A stretch of DNA of 64,000 nucleotides from NCBI RefSeq assembly GCF_000746025.2, contig NZ_CP045798.1, positions 1,536,501 to 1,600,500 of the forward strand, given 5' to 3'. Position 1 is the stretch's first letter. Each line of letters starts with the position of its first letter. A program made the position numbers and the translations under genes. The DNA is from Thermanaerosceptrum fracticalcis. GTDB lineage: Bacteria > Bacillota > Peptococcia > DRI-13. The notes under the pieces were generated by a model. The model worked only from the letters and a program-made list of their open reading frames with translations, had not been told where the DNA came from and searched no databases. Positions 45,237 through 53,449 of this stretch are shown in pieces.

Positions 45237-46144
45237 TTTTCCATCGGGTTTTCCTTAGACTGGACTAATTGTCTATTTTTTCCCGGATACTGCAAGACAA
45301 AAACCCCAAGTATAATCAAAGCACCTCCCACCAGTTGCACCGGTGACAGCATTTCGTCAAATGCGAGCCAGGCCAAAACCACCGTAACCAACGGTTCGAT
45401 GGTGCTGATGATGCTGGCCCTGGCCGCCCCTATGAGTTGCACACCTAACCAGAAAAAGAGAATCGCTACTATGGTAGAAATTAGCGCTATTCCAGCAATC
45501 GTTAACCAAGCCAGGGATGTAAAGTTAAAAGACAAATTTCCCGTTGTTACTCCAAAAATTATATATGTACTGGCTGCTCCCGTAATGATATAGGTCGTAG
45601 CTTTAATGGGCTCCAATACACGCAGTACATTACTACCCGTGACAATATAGACAGTGTAGGTGCAGGCAGCGCCTATGCCAAACAAGATACCAAGAAAATC
45701 AATTCCCTCAAAAGAGGTACCCAGGACTAAAAGCAGTCCCAGAGAGGTAATGAGTAAAGCTAAGCCCTTTTGCCTTGTATAGGTTTCCTGCTTAAGAACA
45801 ATGGTGGTTATGGTTACCAAAGCAGGATAAAGGTAGAGGAGCATCCCGGCCAGTGAGGCCGGGATGCGGCTTACAGCTAAAAAGAAACAGGCCGACATGC
45901 TGCCGTAACCTAGGGCGCCCAACAAAAAAAGTTTTGACGTAACAACAAAGGGATATGGTTTTAAATCCCTTTTTATAAAGGACAAGTAGCCCCAAAAAAA
46001 GAGAAATGCTAATGTGAAGCGTAAGAAGAGTACGGTGGGAACATTAGCCCCTCCATCATAAGCAAATTTGGCAAAAATGGACATAGCACCAAAGGATGCT
46101 GCTGAGATTGTAGTAACGATGAGCCCTAACCTGTCTGCAGGCAT
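45233..46144 (-). CDS. EamA/DMT-family transporter
   Basis: A 303-aa carrier with two repeated five-helix EamA domains (ten hydrophobic segments). The second repeat has IISTIEPLVTVVLAWLAFDE, a typical DMT signature, and the first AGMLLYLYPALVTI. AGAGGTGG precedes ATG 46144. The substrate (amino acid or metabolite export) is not predictable. It diverges from the RpiR regulator gene. Confidence 0.92.
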   Translation of the reverse strand: MPADRLGLIVTTISAASFGAMSIFAKFAYDGGANVPTVLFLRFTLAFLFFWGYLSFIKRDLKPYPFVVTSKLFLLGALGYGSMSACFFLAVSRIPASLAGMLLYLYPALVTITTIVLKQETYTRQKGLALLITSLGLLLVLGTSFEGIDFLGILFGIGAACTYTVYIVTGSNVLRVLEPIKATTYIITGAASTYIIFGVTTGNLSFNFTSLAWLTIAGIALISTIVAILFFWLGVQLIGAARASIISTIEPLVTVVLAWLAFDEMLSPVQLVGGALIILGVFVLQYPGKNRQLVQSKENPMEN

Positions 46145-46312
46145 ATGTCCACCTCTTAATAGGCTTTTAGTCTTACTTTTAATTTTAATGGATATGATAT
46201 CTTTTTACTACTTTTCTTTATAACAGTTCTCAATTTATAGGCCCCTAGCCCAGAACATGTTAATATGCTAATATTTAAATGCAATCAATAGCACCAATAC
46301 GAGGAGATAGTT

Positions 46313-47158
46313 ATGAACCTTTCTTTGAGCAAACGTATCCAGGAAAAGTTCCCCACTATGAGCACCAACCACCGTAAACTGGCAGAATTTATCTTACAGC
46401 ACTATGATAAAGCAGCTTTCCTTACGGCTCTGGAATTGGGACAAACCCTGGGTATGAGTGAATCAACAGTCATACGTTTTGCCACTATGCTGGGCTACGA
46501 CGGCTATCCCCAACTTAACAAAGCATTACAGGATATGATCAAAAATAAAATTACCACAGTGGAAAGACACCGGCTATCCCTCAAAGAAGATAGCAATGTT
46601 CTGGAATGGGTTTTTCACACAGATATGGAAAACCTGAGAAAAACCATGGCAGACGTGAATGTCCAGGATTTCCGCTCCGCCGTCCAGGAAATCATTCAGG
46701 CCCGCAATATCTATATCATTAGCCTGCGCAGCGCCACCGCCCTGGGACAATTCTTGCATTTTTATCTTCATCTCCTCTTAAAGAACTCCCGTCTAATCTC
46801 CGGGACCGGTACTCTTTTTGAAGAATTGCTTGCTGTAGGACCAAAAGACGTGGTCATCGGTATTTCCTTTCCCAGGTACAGCCGTCAAACTATTGAAGGA
46901 CTCAAGTATGCCCAGGAAAAAGGTGCCCACACCCTGGCCATTACCGACTCCGTGACCTCTCCTCTTTCCCAGTACAGCAAACGCCTCCTGGTAGCCCACA
47001 GCCATATGGGGTCCTTTATCGACTCCTTTGTGGCACCGTTAAGCCTGATCAATGCCCTGATTATTGCCGTGGGCACAGCGGAATCGGAGAAAACTACCCA
47101 GGCCTTAAGCCAGTTGGAAGATATCTGGGCCCGGTTTAAAACTTATTACTCGGAATGA
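46313..47158 (+). CDS. MurR/RpiR-family transcriptional regulator
   Basis: A 281-aa regulator with an N-terminal helix-turn-helix (AAFLTALELGQTLGMSESTVIRFATMLGY) and a C-terminal SIS sugar-phosphate-binding domain (GPKDVVIGISFPRYSRQTIE). GAGGAG precedes ATG 46313. It probably senses a phosphorylated sugar or related ligand. The divergent EamA gene is a candidate target. Confidence 0.93.
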   Translation: MNLSLSKRIQEKFPTMSTNHRKLAEFILQHYDKAAFLTALELGQTLGMSESTVIRFATMLGYDGYPQLNKALQDMIKNKITTVERHRLSLKEDSNVLEWVFHTDMENLRKTMADVNVQDFRSAVQEIIQARNIYIISLRSATALGQFLHFYLHLLLKNSRLISGTGTLFEELLAVGPKDVVIGISFPRYSRQTIEGLKYAQEKGAHTLAITDSVTSPLSQYSKRLLVAHSHMGSFIDSFVAPLSLINALIIAVGTAESEKTTQALSQLEDIWARFKTYYSE

Positions 47159-47160
47159 AA

Positions 47161-47208
47161 AATATAGCCCCTGCCAAATTATCTGTGGAACTGGCAGAGG
47201 GCTATATT
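47161..47208. terminator. Bidirectional terminator between the RpiR gene and thiC
   Basis: AATATAGCCCCTGCCA pairs with TGGCAGAGGGCTATATT, with T-runs on both strands, placed between convergent genes. Confidence 0.8.
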
Positions 47209-47210
47209 TT

Positions 47211-48509
47211 TTAGCAGCCTGTAAATGTAGTCCCCAGGTATTCGCTAATCAACTTATATGCACAGAATTTTCCGCACATGGTACAACATTCCTGGCTGTC
47301 TTCATTTTTAGCTTTGCGCATTTTTCCTGCTTTTTCAGGATCAATAGACAACTCGATCTGTTTTTGCCAGTCTAATTTTTTCCGGGCCTTAGCCATTTCT
47401 AAGTCCCACTCCCAGGCCCCTTTAATACCCTTGACAAGATCGGCAGCATGGGCCGCAATCCTGGCCGCGATGACGCCCTCCTTCACATCTTCCACCGTGG
47501 GCAGTCCCAGATGTTCCGCCGGTGTTACATAACATAGAAAATCGGCGCCTGCCGAAGCTGCTATGGCTCCACCAATAGCGGAAGTAATATGGTCATAACC
47601 CGGAGCCACATCTGTAACTAATGGCCCTAAAACATAAAAAGGCGCATTATGGCACAAGGTCTTTTCCAGCTTCATATTGGCTTCTATTTGATCTAAAGGA
47701 ACATGACCAGGCCCTTCCACCATGACTTGTACCCCGGCTTCCCTGGCCCGTTTTACTAATCCACCCAGAATAATTAATTCTTTAATTTGCGGGGAATCAG
47801 TAGCATCGGCGAGACAACCTGGCCTTAAGCCATCACCCAGACTTAAGGTTACATCGTACTTTTTGGCAATGTCCAAAAGACGGTCGAATTGCTCAAACAA
47901 AGGATTTTGTTTCTGGTGATGTAACATCCAGGCTGTGATAAAGGATCCGCCCCGGGAAACGATATCCATAACTCTACCTTTTTCTTTTAGTTCCTGGATA
48001 ACTTCCAAGGTAACGCCGCAGTGAACAGTGATAAAATCAGCCCCATCCTCACAGTGCTTCTCGATGCCGGCAAAAATGTCATCGGCCGTCATTTCCACCA
48101 TACCTTTACCCTTTTTCTGGGTGTCTACCAGGACTTGATAGAGAGGAACGGTCCCTACCATCACAGGACTGGCCTCAATAATTTTTTTGCGAACGAGATT
48201 AATATCTCCCCCTGTACTTAAGTCCATGACAGAATGGGCACCTGCCTTAAGGGCCACACTCAATTTTTCCAGCTCTTTTTCTAATTCTGGATAGGCATCA
48301 GACGTGCCGATATTGGCATTTACTTTGGTAGATAAGCCCTTACCCACAGCCATTGGGCGAATCCCTTTGTGATTTACATTACAGGGTAGAACGGCTTCGC
48401 CTGAGGCTATTTTTTCCCGTAATTCTTCCGGCGTTATTTTTTCCAGTTGGGCCGCCTCTTCCATTTCCTTTGTCACAATACCTTTTTTGGCAGCTTCTAA
48501 TTGTGTCAT
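47211..48509 (-). CDS. thiC: Phosphomethylpyrimidine synthase
   Basis: Radical SAM enzyme turning AIR into HMP-phosphate for thiamine. It has 432 aa from ATG 48509; a GTG four codons upstream is possible. The C-terminal cluster motif reads ECCTMCGKFCAYK, that is C-x2-C-x3-C, whereas many ThiC proteins have C-x2-C-x4-C. MVEGPGHVPLDQIEANM and CHNAPFYVLGPLVTDVAPGYDHI are diagnostic. At about 430 residues it is the short clostridial/archaeal form. It follows thiM by about 50 bp. Confidence 0.96.
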   Translation of the reverse strand: MTQLEAAKKGIVTKEMEEAAQLEKITPEELREKIASGEAVLPCNVNHKGIRPMAVGKGLSTKVNANIGTSDAYPELEKELEKLSVALKAGAHSVMDLSTGGDINLVRKKIIEASPVMVGTVPLYQVLVDTQKKGKGMVEMTADDIFAGIEKHCEDGADFITVHCGVTLEVIQELKEKGRVMDIVSRGGSFITAWMLHHQKQNPLFEQFDRLLDIAKKYDVTLSLGDGLRPGCLADATDSPQIKELIILGGLVKRAREAGVQVMVEGPGHVPLDQIEANMKLEKTLCHNAPFYVLGPLVTDVAPGYDHITSAIGGAIAASAGADFLCYVTPAEHLGLPTVEDVKEGVIAARIAAHAADLVKGIKGAWEWDLEMAKARKKLDWQKQIELSIDPEKAGKMRKAKNEDSQECCTMCGKFCAYKLISEYLGTTFTGC

Positions 48510-48561
48510 ATTTTTCCACACCTTTCCTTTACCTAAATTAAATCTCTCTTTCTAAGGGCTC

Positions 48562-49374
48562 TTATTGAACATCTAATTTAGCCCCTTCCATCATCTCATC
48601 TGGAGAAAGATTAAAAATATAATCAAATAATTTCTCTTTAAAGGTGCCAATACCGTCCTGACCCCTCAGAGCTTGATAAGCTTTTTCCCCGGCCAGACCC
48701 ATTGTCATGATTCCTGCCACAGCGGCCAAAAAGTAATCTTTGGTAACACCACAGTAGGTTCCCACTAAAGATGTAGCCATGCAGCCGGTTCCCGTGACTT
48801 TCGCCAGCATGGGGTGTCCATTTTCGATAAAGGCTGTTTTAATGCCATCGGAGATAATATCCTTTGCTCCCGTGACGGCTACTGTGCAGTTTAATTTTTG
48901 GGCAAGATTAATGGCAATTTCCCTGCCTCCCTGGAGGTCATCCCCGGAGTCCACCCCTCTTGTTTTGGCGGCCAAACCTGAGAGCACTTTTACTTCTGAC
49001 ATATTCCCTCTGAGCACGGATATTTTAACTTCCTGTATGATTTCTTGAGCAGTTTTGGTTCTCAATTGTGTAGCCCCTATCCCCACGGGATCGAGAATGA
49101 CGGGGATCCCCAGCTTATTGGCCTGTCTCCCTGCCAGGATCATGGATTCAATAGTTCTACTGTTTAATGTTCCGATATTAATCACTAAAGCAGAAGCTAT
49201 GGCCACCATTTCTTCTACTTCATTTTTATCATCAGCCATAACGGGAGAACCTCCCAGGGCCAAAACAACATTGGCACAGTCATTTACAGTAACGTAATTG
49301 GTAATATGATGGACCAGCGGTTTTTGTTCTCTTACCTCATGCAAAAGTTGGGTAAAAGCTTTCTTAAACTCCAT
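48562..49374 (-). CDS. thiM: Hydroxyethylthiazole kinase
   Basis: Salvage kinase for the thiazole moiety of thiamine, 270 aa. VHHITNYVTVNDCANVVLA at the N-terminus and VTGTGCMATSLVGTYCG with the catalytic Cys/anion hole are characteristic. GGAGGTG precedes ATG 49374. It is directly controlled by the TPP riboswitch upstream. Confidence 0.96.
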   Translation of the reverse strand: MEFKKAFTQLLHEVREQKPLVHHITNYVTVNDCANVVLALGGSPVMADDKNEVEEMVAIASALVINIGTLNSRTIESMILAGRQANKLGIPVILDPVGIGATQLRTKTAQEIIQEVKISVLRGNMSEVKVLSGLAAKTRGVDSGDDLQGGREIAINLAQKLNCTVAVTGAKDIISDGIKTAFIENGHPMLAKVTGTGCMATSLVGTYCGVTKDYFLAAVAGIMTMGLAGEKAYQALRGQDGIGTFKEKLFDYIFNLSPDEMMEGAKLDVQ

Positions 49375-49398
49375 ATAAAATACACCTCCAGGTAATAT

Positions 49399-49440
49399 TT
49401 AAAAAATAAAAAGCACAAATCCCAGGATGGGGATTTGTGC
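49399..49440 (-). terminator. Riboswitch expression-platform terminator
   Basis: GCACAAATCCC pairs with GGGATTTGTGC and is followed on the minus strand by TTTTTATTTTTT, between the TPP aptamer and thiM. Confidence 0.85.
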
Positions 49441-49475
49441 CCGTAATTCCATATACAAATCTGTATATGTATGAC

Positions 49476-49570
49476 ATCACTTCCCTACGCTGGTATTATC
49501 CAGATCAGGTAAAAGGGTTAAAGAATTTAGCGGTCCTTAATCTCAGCCGGCCTTATCCAGCTCCCCTAGT
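49476..49570 (-). promoter_or_regulatory. TPP riboswitch (THI element)
   Basis: The minus strand shows the conserved aptamer parts: GGGGAGCTGG, GGCTGAGATTAAGGACC, ACCTGATCTGGATAATACCAGCG and TAGGGAAGTG. With the terminator at 49399-49440 it would switch off thiM-thiC when TPP is high. Confidence 0.97.
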
Positions 49571-49718
49571 GTTTAAATATTTTATTGTAATAACTCTTTT
49601 TAGATTTATAGTAATACAATTTCAAAGACAAAATCAAGTAAAAATTGACGCAAAACGCAAAAGACTTTTTTTCACAGTAAATCAGTAATCAACTGATCCG
49701 TTTTGACAAACCAATCTT

Positions 49719-50549
49719 TTACTTATGCAGTATTTCTAAACCTAAAATTTGCCGCGCCTCTTCTGGTGTGGCAATTTCTTTTCCCATAGCCAGAGCGATA
49801 TTTTTAATTCTTCGCACCAGACTAACATTGGTAGCTAAAACACCTTTACTGTAATAAATGTTATCTTCCAAGCCCACGCGCACATTGCCGCCTAAGGCCA
49901 GCGCCATGGTCGATAACGGCACATGGTCTTTCCCAATGGCAGATACGGTCCACGTAGCACCTTGGGGTAGATTCTGATACAGAAAGAAAAGCTGTTGGAA
50001 ACTAGCGGGTTGGGAACCAGGCACACCGAGAACAAGGTTAATTTGCAGGGGCCAGTCGATGACACCCTGTTTGACAAGCTGCATGGCATTTGCCAGCATC
50101 GCTGTGTCAAAAACTTCTATTTCAGGTTTCACACCATAAGCTCGCATTTGTCCCGCCAAATAAGCAATAGTCTCAGGGTCGTTCAAATTTGCCTTGGTCG
50201 GAAAATTGGATGACCCTGTAGCCAGACTGGCCATCTCGGGTTTAAGACAAATCATTTGTCCCCTTTCCAGGTAAGAGTTTCCTGCCCGGCCCCCTGTAGA
50301 GAGCTGTGTAATAATGTCACAATCCTTTTTCTCCGCCAAACGCTCTAAAATCTCCCTGTAAACATTCACATCCGAGGTTGGTTTGCCTTCTTTGTCCCTG
50401 GCATGAATATGGGCAACTGACGCTCCTTCTTTCCAGCATTCATATATTTGATCTGCAATTTCTTGGGGCGTTACGGGGAGATGGGGATTCATCTCTTTGG
50501 TTGGCACATTGCCTGTTGGCGCTATCGTTATAATTACTTTGTTTCCCAT
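49719..50549 (-). CDS. kce: Beta-keto acid cleavage enzyme (BKACE/Kce family)
   Basis: A 276-aa zinc TIM barrel that condenses a beta-keto acid with acetyl-CoA to give acetoacetate and a new acyl-CoA (3-keto-5-aminohexanoate in lysine fermentation). Key segments are VIITIAPTGNVPTKEMNPHL, ASVAHIHARDKEGKPTSD (HxH zinc ligands) and QLSTGGRAG. ATG 50549 has GGAGG nine bases upstream; ATG 50555 is an alternative. It follows an aminotransferase and no diaminohexanoate dehydrogenase is nearby, so the substrate is open. Confidence 0.88.
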   Translation of the reverse strand: MGNKVIITIAPTGNVPTKEMNPHLPVTPQEIADQIYECWKEGASVAHIHARDKEGKPTSDVNVYREILERLAEKKDCDIITQLSTGGRAGNSYLERGQMICLKPEMASLATGSSNFPTKANLNDPETIAYLAGQMRAYGVKPEIEVFDTAMLANAMQLVKQGVIDWPLQINLVLGVPGSQPASFQQLFFLYQNLPQGATWTVSAIGKDHVPLSTMALALGGNVRVGLEDNIYYSKGVLATNVSLVRRIKNIALAMGKEIATPEEARQILGLEILHK

Positions 50550-50575
50550 TTGCATCTTCCCTCCTGTGCTAATCC

Positions 50576-51913
50576 TCACTTATACTGAGAGATCCTTTTT
50601 TCAAACTCACGGAAGCCCCCTTCCATCCGCTCCACCAGTTCATCGGCTTCCGCCCTGGTCATAATCAGGGGAGGTGCCAATAAGAACTGGTCGCCATTCT
50701 CTCCATCGGCCATACCGTTGCCGGGATATACGATGACGCCGAAATCCATCAAAGTTACGGTAAGTTTCTCAGCAATATTCAGGGAAGCAGGGAAAGGTTC
50801 CTTAGTATCTTTATTCTTAACGATTTCTACCCCTTGCATCAGGCCTTTACCACGTACATCACCCACATACCAGAATGGCAGTAATTTTTCCTGTAGTTGT
50901 GTTAAGAGATACTCTCCCACGTTGCGGGAATTTTCTACCAGATTATCTTCCAGGATGGTCTTGACTACAGCCACAGCTACGGCAGCCGATAAGGGATTTC
51001 CGCCGTAAGTATGGCCGTGGACAAAGGAACCCGAACCGTTTTTAAAAACCTCGTAAATCTCATCTTTAGCAATAACACCGCCCAGGGGTGAATATCCGGC
51101 GCTCATGCCTTTGGCCACACAAATCAAATCAGGCACCACTCCCCACTCCTCTATGGCGAACATGGAACCGGTGCGGCCAAAACCGGTCATTACTTCATCG
51201 GCAATGAACAGGATATCGTAATGATCGCAAATCTGCCGGATTATTTTAAAATAGTCCTTATGAGGCACCAGGGCCCCGCAGGCCGCACCCACAACGGGCT
51301 CGGCTATAAAGGCGGCAATGGTATCGGCCCCTTCCAGCTTTATTGCTCTCTCTAAATCCAGGGCACATTCCACACTGCATGTTTCTTGGTCTTTATCAAA
51401 GGAGCAGCGATAACAGTAGGCCGGCGCCACATGGGGAAAATTCAGAAGTAAAGGCGAATATTTTTTGCGCCGTTTATCGCCTGTCATGGAAAGGGCGCCT
51501 ATGGTGTTGCCATGAAAACTCTGCCAGCGGGAAATGATGCGGTACTTAGACGACTTGCCGTCCCGTTCCAAATAGTACTGACGTGCCATTTTGAGGGCTG
51601 ATTCGGTGGCTTCAGAACCACCCGAGACCAGATATAACTTGTTTAATGAACCGGGAGCCAGGTGAGCTACAAGATCGGCCAGTTCTTTGACAGGACCGGA
51701 GGTCCATCTGGATAAATGGGTAAAAGCTACTTTTTCGGCCTGCTCTGTCATGGCTTTTATTACACGGGGATGTCCATGGCCCAGGTTGGCCACGGCTGAA
51801 CCTGAACAGGCGTCAATATACTTTTTCCCCTCCTTATCATATAAATATATACCTTTACCGTAGTCAACTTCCGGATAGCTTTTGCGCAAGTTCCGGTAAA
51901 AAACATTATCCAT
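50576..51913 (-). CDS. Class III (omega) aminotransferase
   Basis: A 445-aa PLP enzyme. The PLP lysine lies in CVAKGMSAGYSPLGG, the cofactor Asp in FIADEVMTGFGRTG, with WQSFHGNTIGALSMTG before it. AGGGGGAAG precedes ATG 51913. An unusual CX2C-type insert (CYRCSFDKDQETCSVEC) lies near residues 165-185 and is seen in some class III members acting on beta- and omega-amino acids. Coupled with the BKACE gene, it may make the beta-keto acid substrate from a beta-amino acid (inference). Confidence 0.92.
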   Translation of the reverse strand: MDNVFYRNLRKSYPEVDYGKGIYLYDKEGKKYIDACSGSAVANLGHGHPRVIKAMTEQAEKVAFTHLSRWTSGPVKELADLVAHLAPGSLNKLYLVSGGSEATESALKMARQYYLERDGKSSKYRIISRWQSFHGNTIGALSMTGDKRRKKYSPLLLNFPHVAPAYCYRCSFDKDQETCSVECALDLERAIKLEGADTIAAFIAEPVVGAACGALVPHKDYFKIIRQICDHYDILFIADEVMTGFGRTGSMFAIEEWGVVPDLICVAKGMSAGYSPLGGVIAKDEIYEVFKNGSGSFVHGHTYGGNPLSAAVAVAVVKTILEDNLVENSRNVGEYLLTQLQEKLLPFWYVGDVRGKGLMQGVEIVKNKDTKEPFPASLNIAEKLTVTLMDFGVIVYPGNGMADGENGDQFLLAPPLIMTRAEADELVERMEGGFREFEKRISQYK

Positions 51914-52040
51914 ACTACTTCCCCCTTTGTTTATGATTTTTTTCCTTCATTATACTATATATTATGCAGGAATTGCATCATTATTTTATAAACACTTTTT
52001 ATGTAATAAAATCCTTGCTAACATAAATTGCGCGAAAATA

Positions 52041-52050
52041 CTGTATACAG
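52041..52050. promoter_or_regulatory. Palindrome CTGTATACAG in the divergent promoter region
   Basis: A perfect 10-bp palindrome between the aminotransferase and TAXI genes, with TGTATACA at its core as in many GntR-family operators. It overlaps the region just upstream of a TATAAT box at 52075-52080. No GntR gene is in the window. Confidence 0.35.
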
Positions 52051-52123
52051 GTGGATTTCCTGCATATTATAGGTTATAATGAATAATAACATGCAAAAGA
52101 AGATTTTAAAAGGAGGAGAGAGA

Positions 52124-53146
52124 ATGAGGAAGAAAAGTATTGCAATGCTAGTCCTGGTTATCTTCGCTATAAGCATTGCCCTCACCGGCTGCAGCGGCGG
52201 CAGTAAAAGCCAGCCGCAGAAGGAAGAGAAACCCAAGGTAGCTCAATTGTTCCTGCTTACCGGTTCCACAGGGGGTACCTACTATCCTTTAGGGGGAGCC
52301 ATGGCCAATACCTGGAACAAGCATCTGGCCGGTAAAGTCCAGGTTACTTCCCAGCCTTCCGGCGCCTCGGTAGAAAACCTCAAACGGATTGGTAAAGGTG
52401 AAGCCCAGTTGGGTATGGCCATGAACAACATCGCAGACCAGGCCTGGAAAGGTGAAGGTGATGCCTTCAAGGATACAGGAGCTATTAAGAACTTCCGCAC
52501 TATCGGTGTTATTTATCCCGAAGTATATCAAGGGATTGCCGCAGCAGATAGTAAAATTGAATCCATTGCTGATTTAAAAGGAAAGAAAGTGGCTATCGGT
52601 CCTACGGGCAGCGGTACAGCCGTCATTTCCAAGGATATTTTTGCTGAATATGGACTTAAACTTGAAGATTTCAAACCCGAATACGCCGGTTTTGGTGATG
52701 CGGCAGGTAAGTTTAAAGACGGCCATATTGATGCCAACTTTGGTGTACTGAGTGTACCGGCAGCCGCTATCCAGGACGTTATGACTGTACGCAAGATCAA
52801 GATTATTGAAATCAAAGGCGACATGTTTGAGAAGCTAAAAGCTAAATACCCCTTCTTCAGCCAGTATGTGATTCCCGCCGGTACCTACGGTAATGAGAAA
52901 GATGCTTACACCATTAACATGCAGGCGGCCTTATACTGTAAAGCAGACCTGCCTGAAGACCTGGTCTATGATTTAACTAAAGTTTTCTATGAACAAAGTG
53001 CCGAAATTGCTGCCGCCCATGCTGCAGGTAAGTACATTAAACTGGAAAAAGCTTTGGACGGTATCACTACTCCTCTTCATCCCGGTGCGGTAAAGTACTA
53101 TAAAGAAAAAGGGATTAAGATTCCTGACAATATTATGCCGAAATAA
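52124..53146 (+). CDS. TAXI-family TRAP transporter substrate-binding lipoprotein (set 1)
   Basis: A 340-aa extracellular receptor. The signal ends in LTGCSGG (lipid Cys). FLLTGSTGGTYYPLGGAMAN is the TAXI ligand-pocket signature, and GKKVAIGPTGSGTAVISKDI follows. ATG 52124 with AAAGGAGG is preferred over ATG 52079, which precedes that site. TAXI receptors typically bind dicarboxylates or amino acids such as glutamate. It pairs with the permease at 53450-55420. Confidence 0.93.
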   Translation: MRKKSIAMLVLVIFAISIALTGCSGGSKSQPQKEEKPKVAQLFLLTGSTGGTYYPLGGAMANTWNKHLAGKVQVTSQPSGASVENLKRIGKGEAQLGMAMNNIADQAWKGEGDAFKDTGAIKNFRTIGVIYPEVYQGIAAADSKIESIADLKGKKVAIGPTGSGTAVISKDIFAEYGLKLEDFKPEYAGFGDAAGKFKDGHIDANFGVLSVPAAAIQDVMTVRKIKIIEIKGDMFEKLKAKYPFFSQYVIPAGTYGNEKDAYTINMQAALYCKADLPEDLVYDLTKVFYEQSAEIAAAHAAGKYIKLEKALDGITTPLHPGAVKYYKEKGIKIPDNIMPK

Positions 53147-53161
53147 ATAATTCTCCTAAAT

Positions 53162-53325
53162 TGGGGACATTCCCGTCCATTTTCCGACTTCCGAAGTCCG
53201 ACCCAAATCACTAGTAACTAACAACTAATAACTAGTAACTTCTCAGATAAGCAGGTGTGTCCATTACCGATGGGGACATTCCCGTCCCCAAAGAACGGCT
53301 AATACTTCAGCGGGTGTGTCCCCTT
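53162..53325. repeat. Short REP-like palindromic words (TGGGGACATTCCCGTCC)
   Basis: TGGGGACATTCCCGTCC occurs at 53163-53179 and 53264-53280, the second followed by CC to make GGGGAC...GTCCCC arms, and GTGTCCCC at 53312-53319 is related. Between them lies a low-complexity stretch of ACTAGTAACTAACAACTAAT-type words (53211-53240). There is no gene in this 300-bp gap. Confidence 0.5.
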
Positions 53326-53449
53326 TCCTTTGCCGAAGAGGCCGGTGCCTTGCCTGGTGCAGGTGGCCGGTCTTTTCTATAAACATATTTTCCTGCTAAA
53401 ACATGCTCCGCTTCCTGTAACACTTTTATATAAAGAAAGGGGTATGAGA

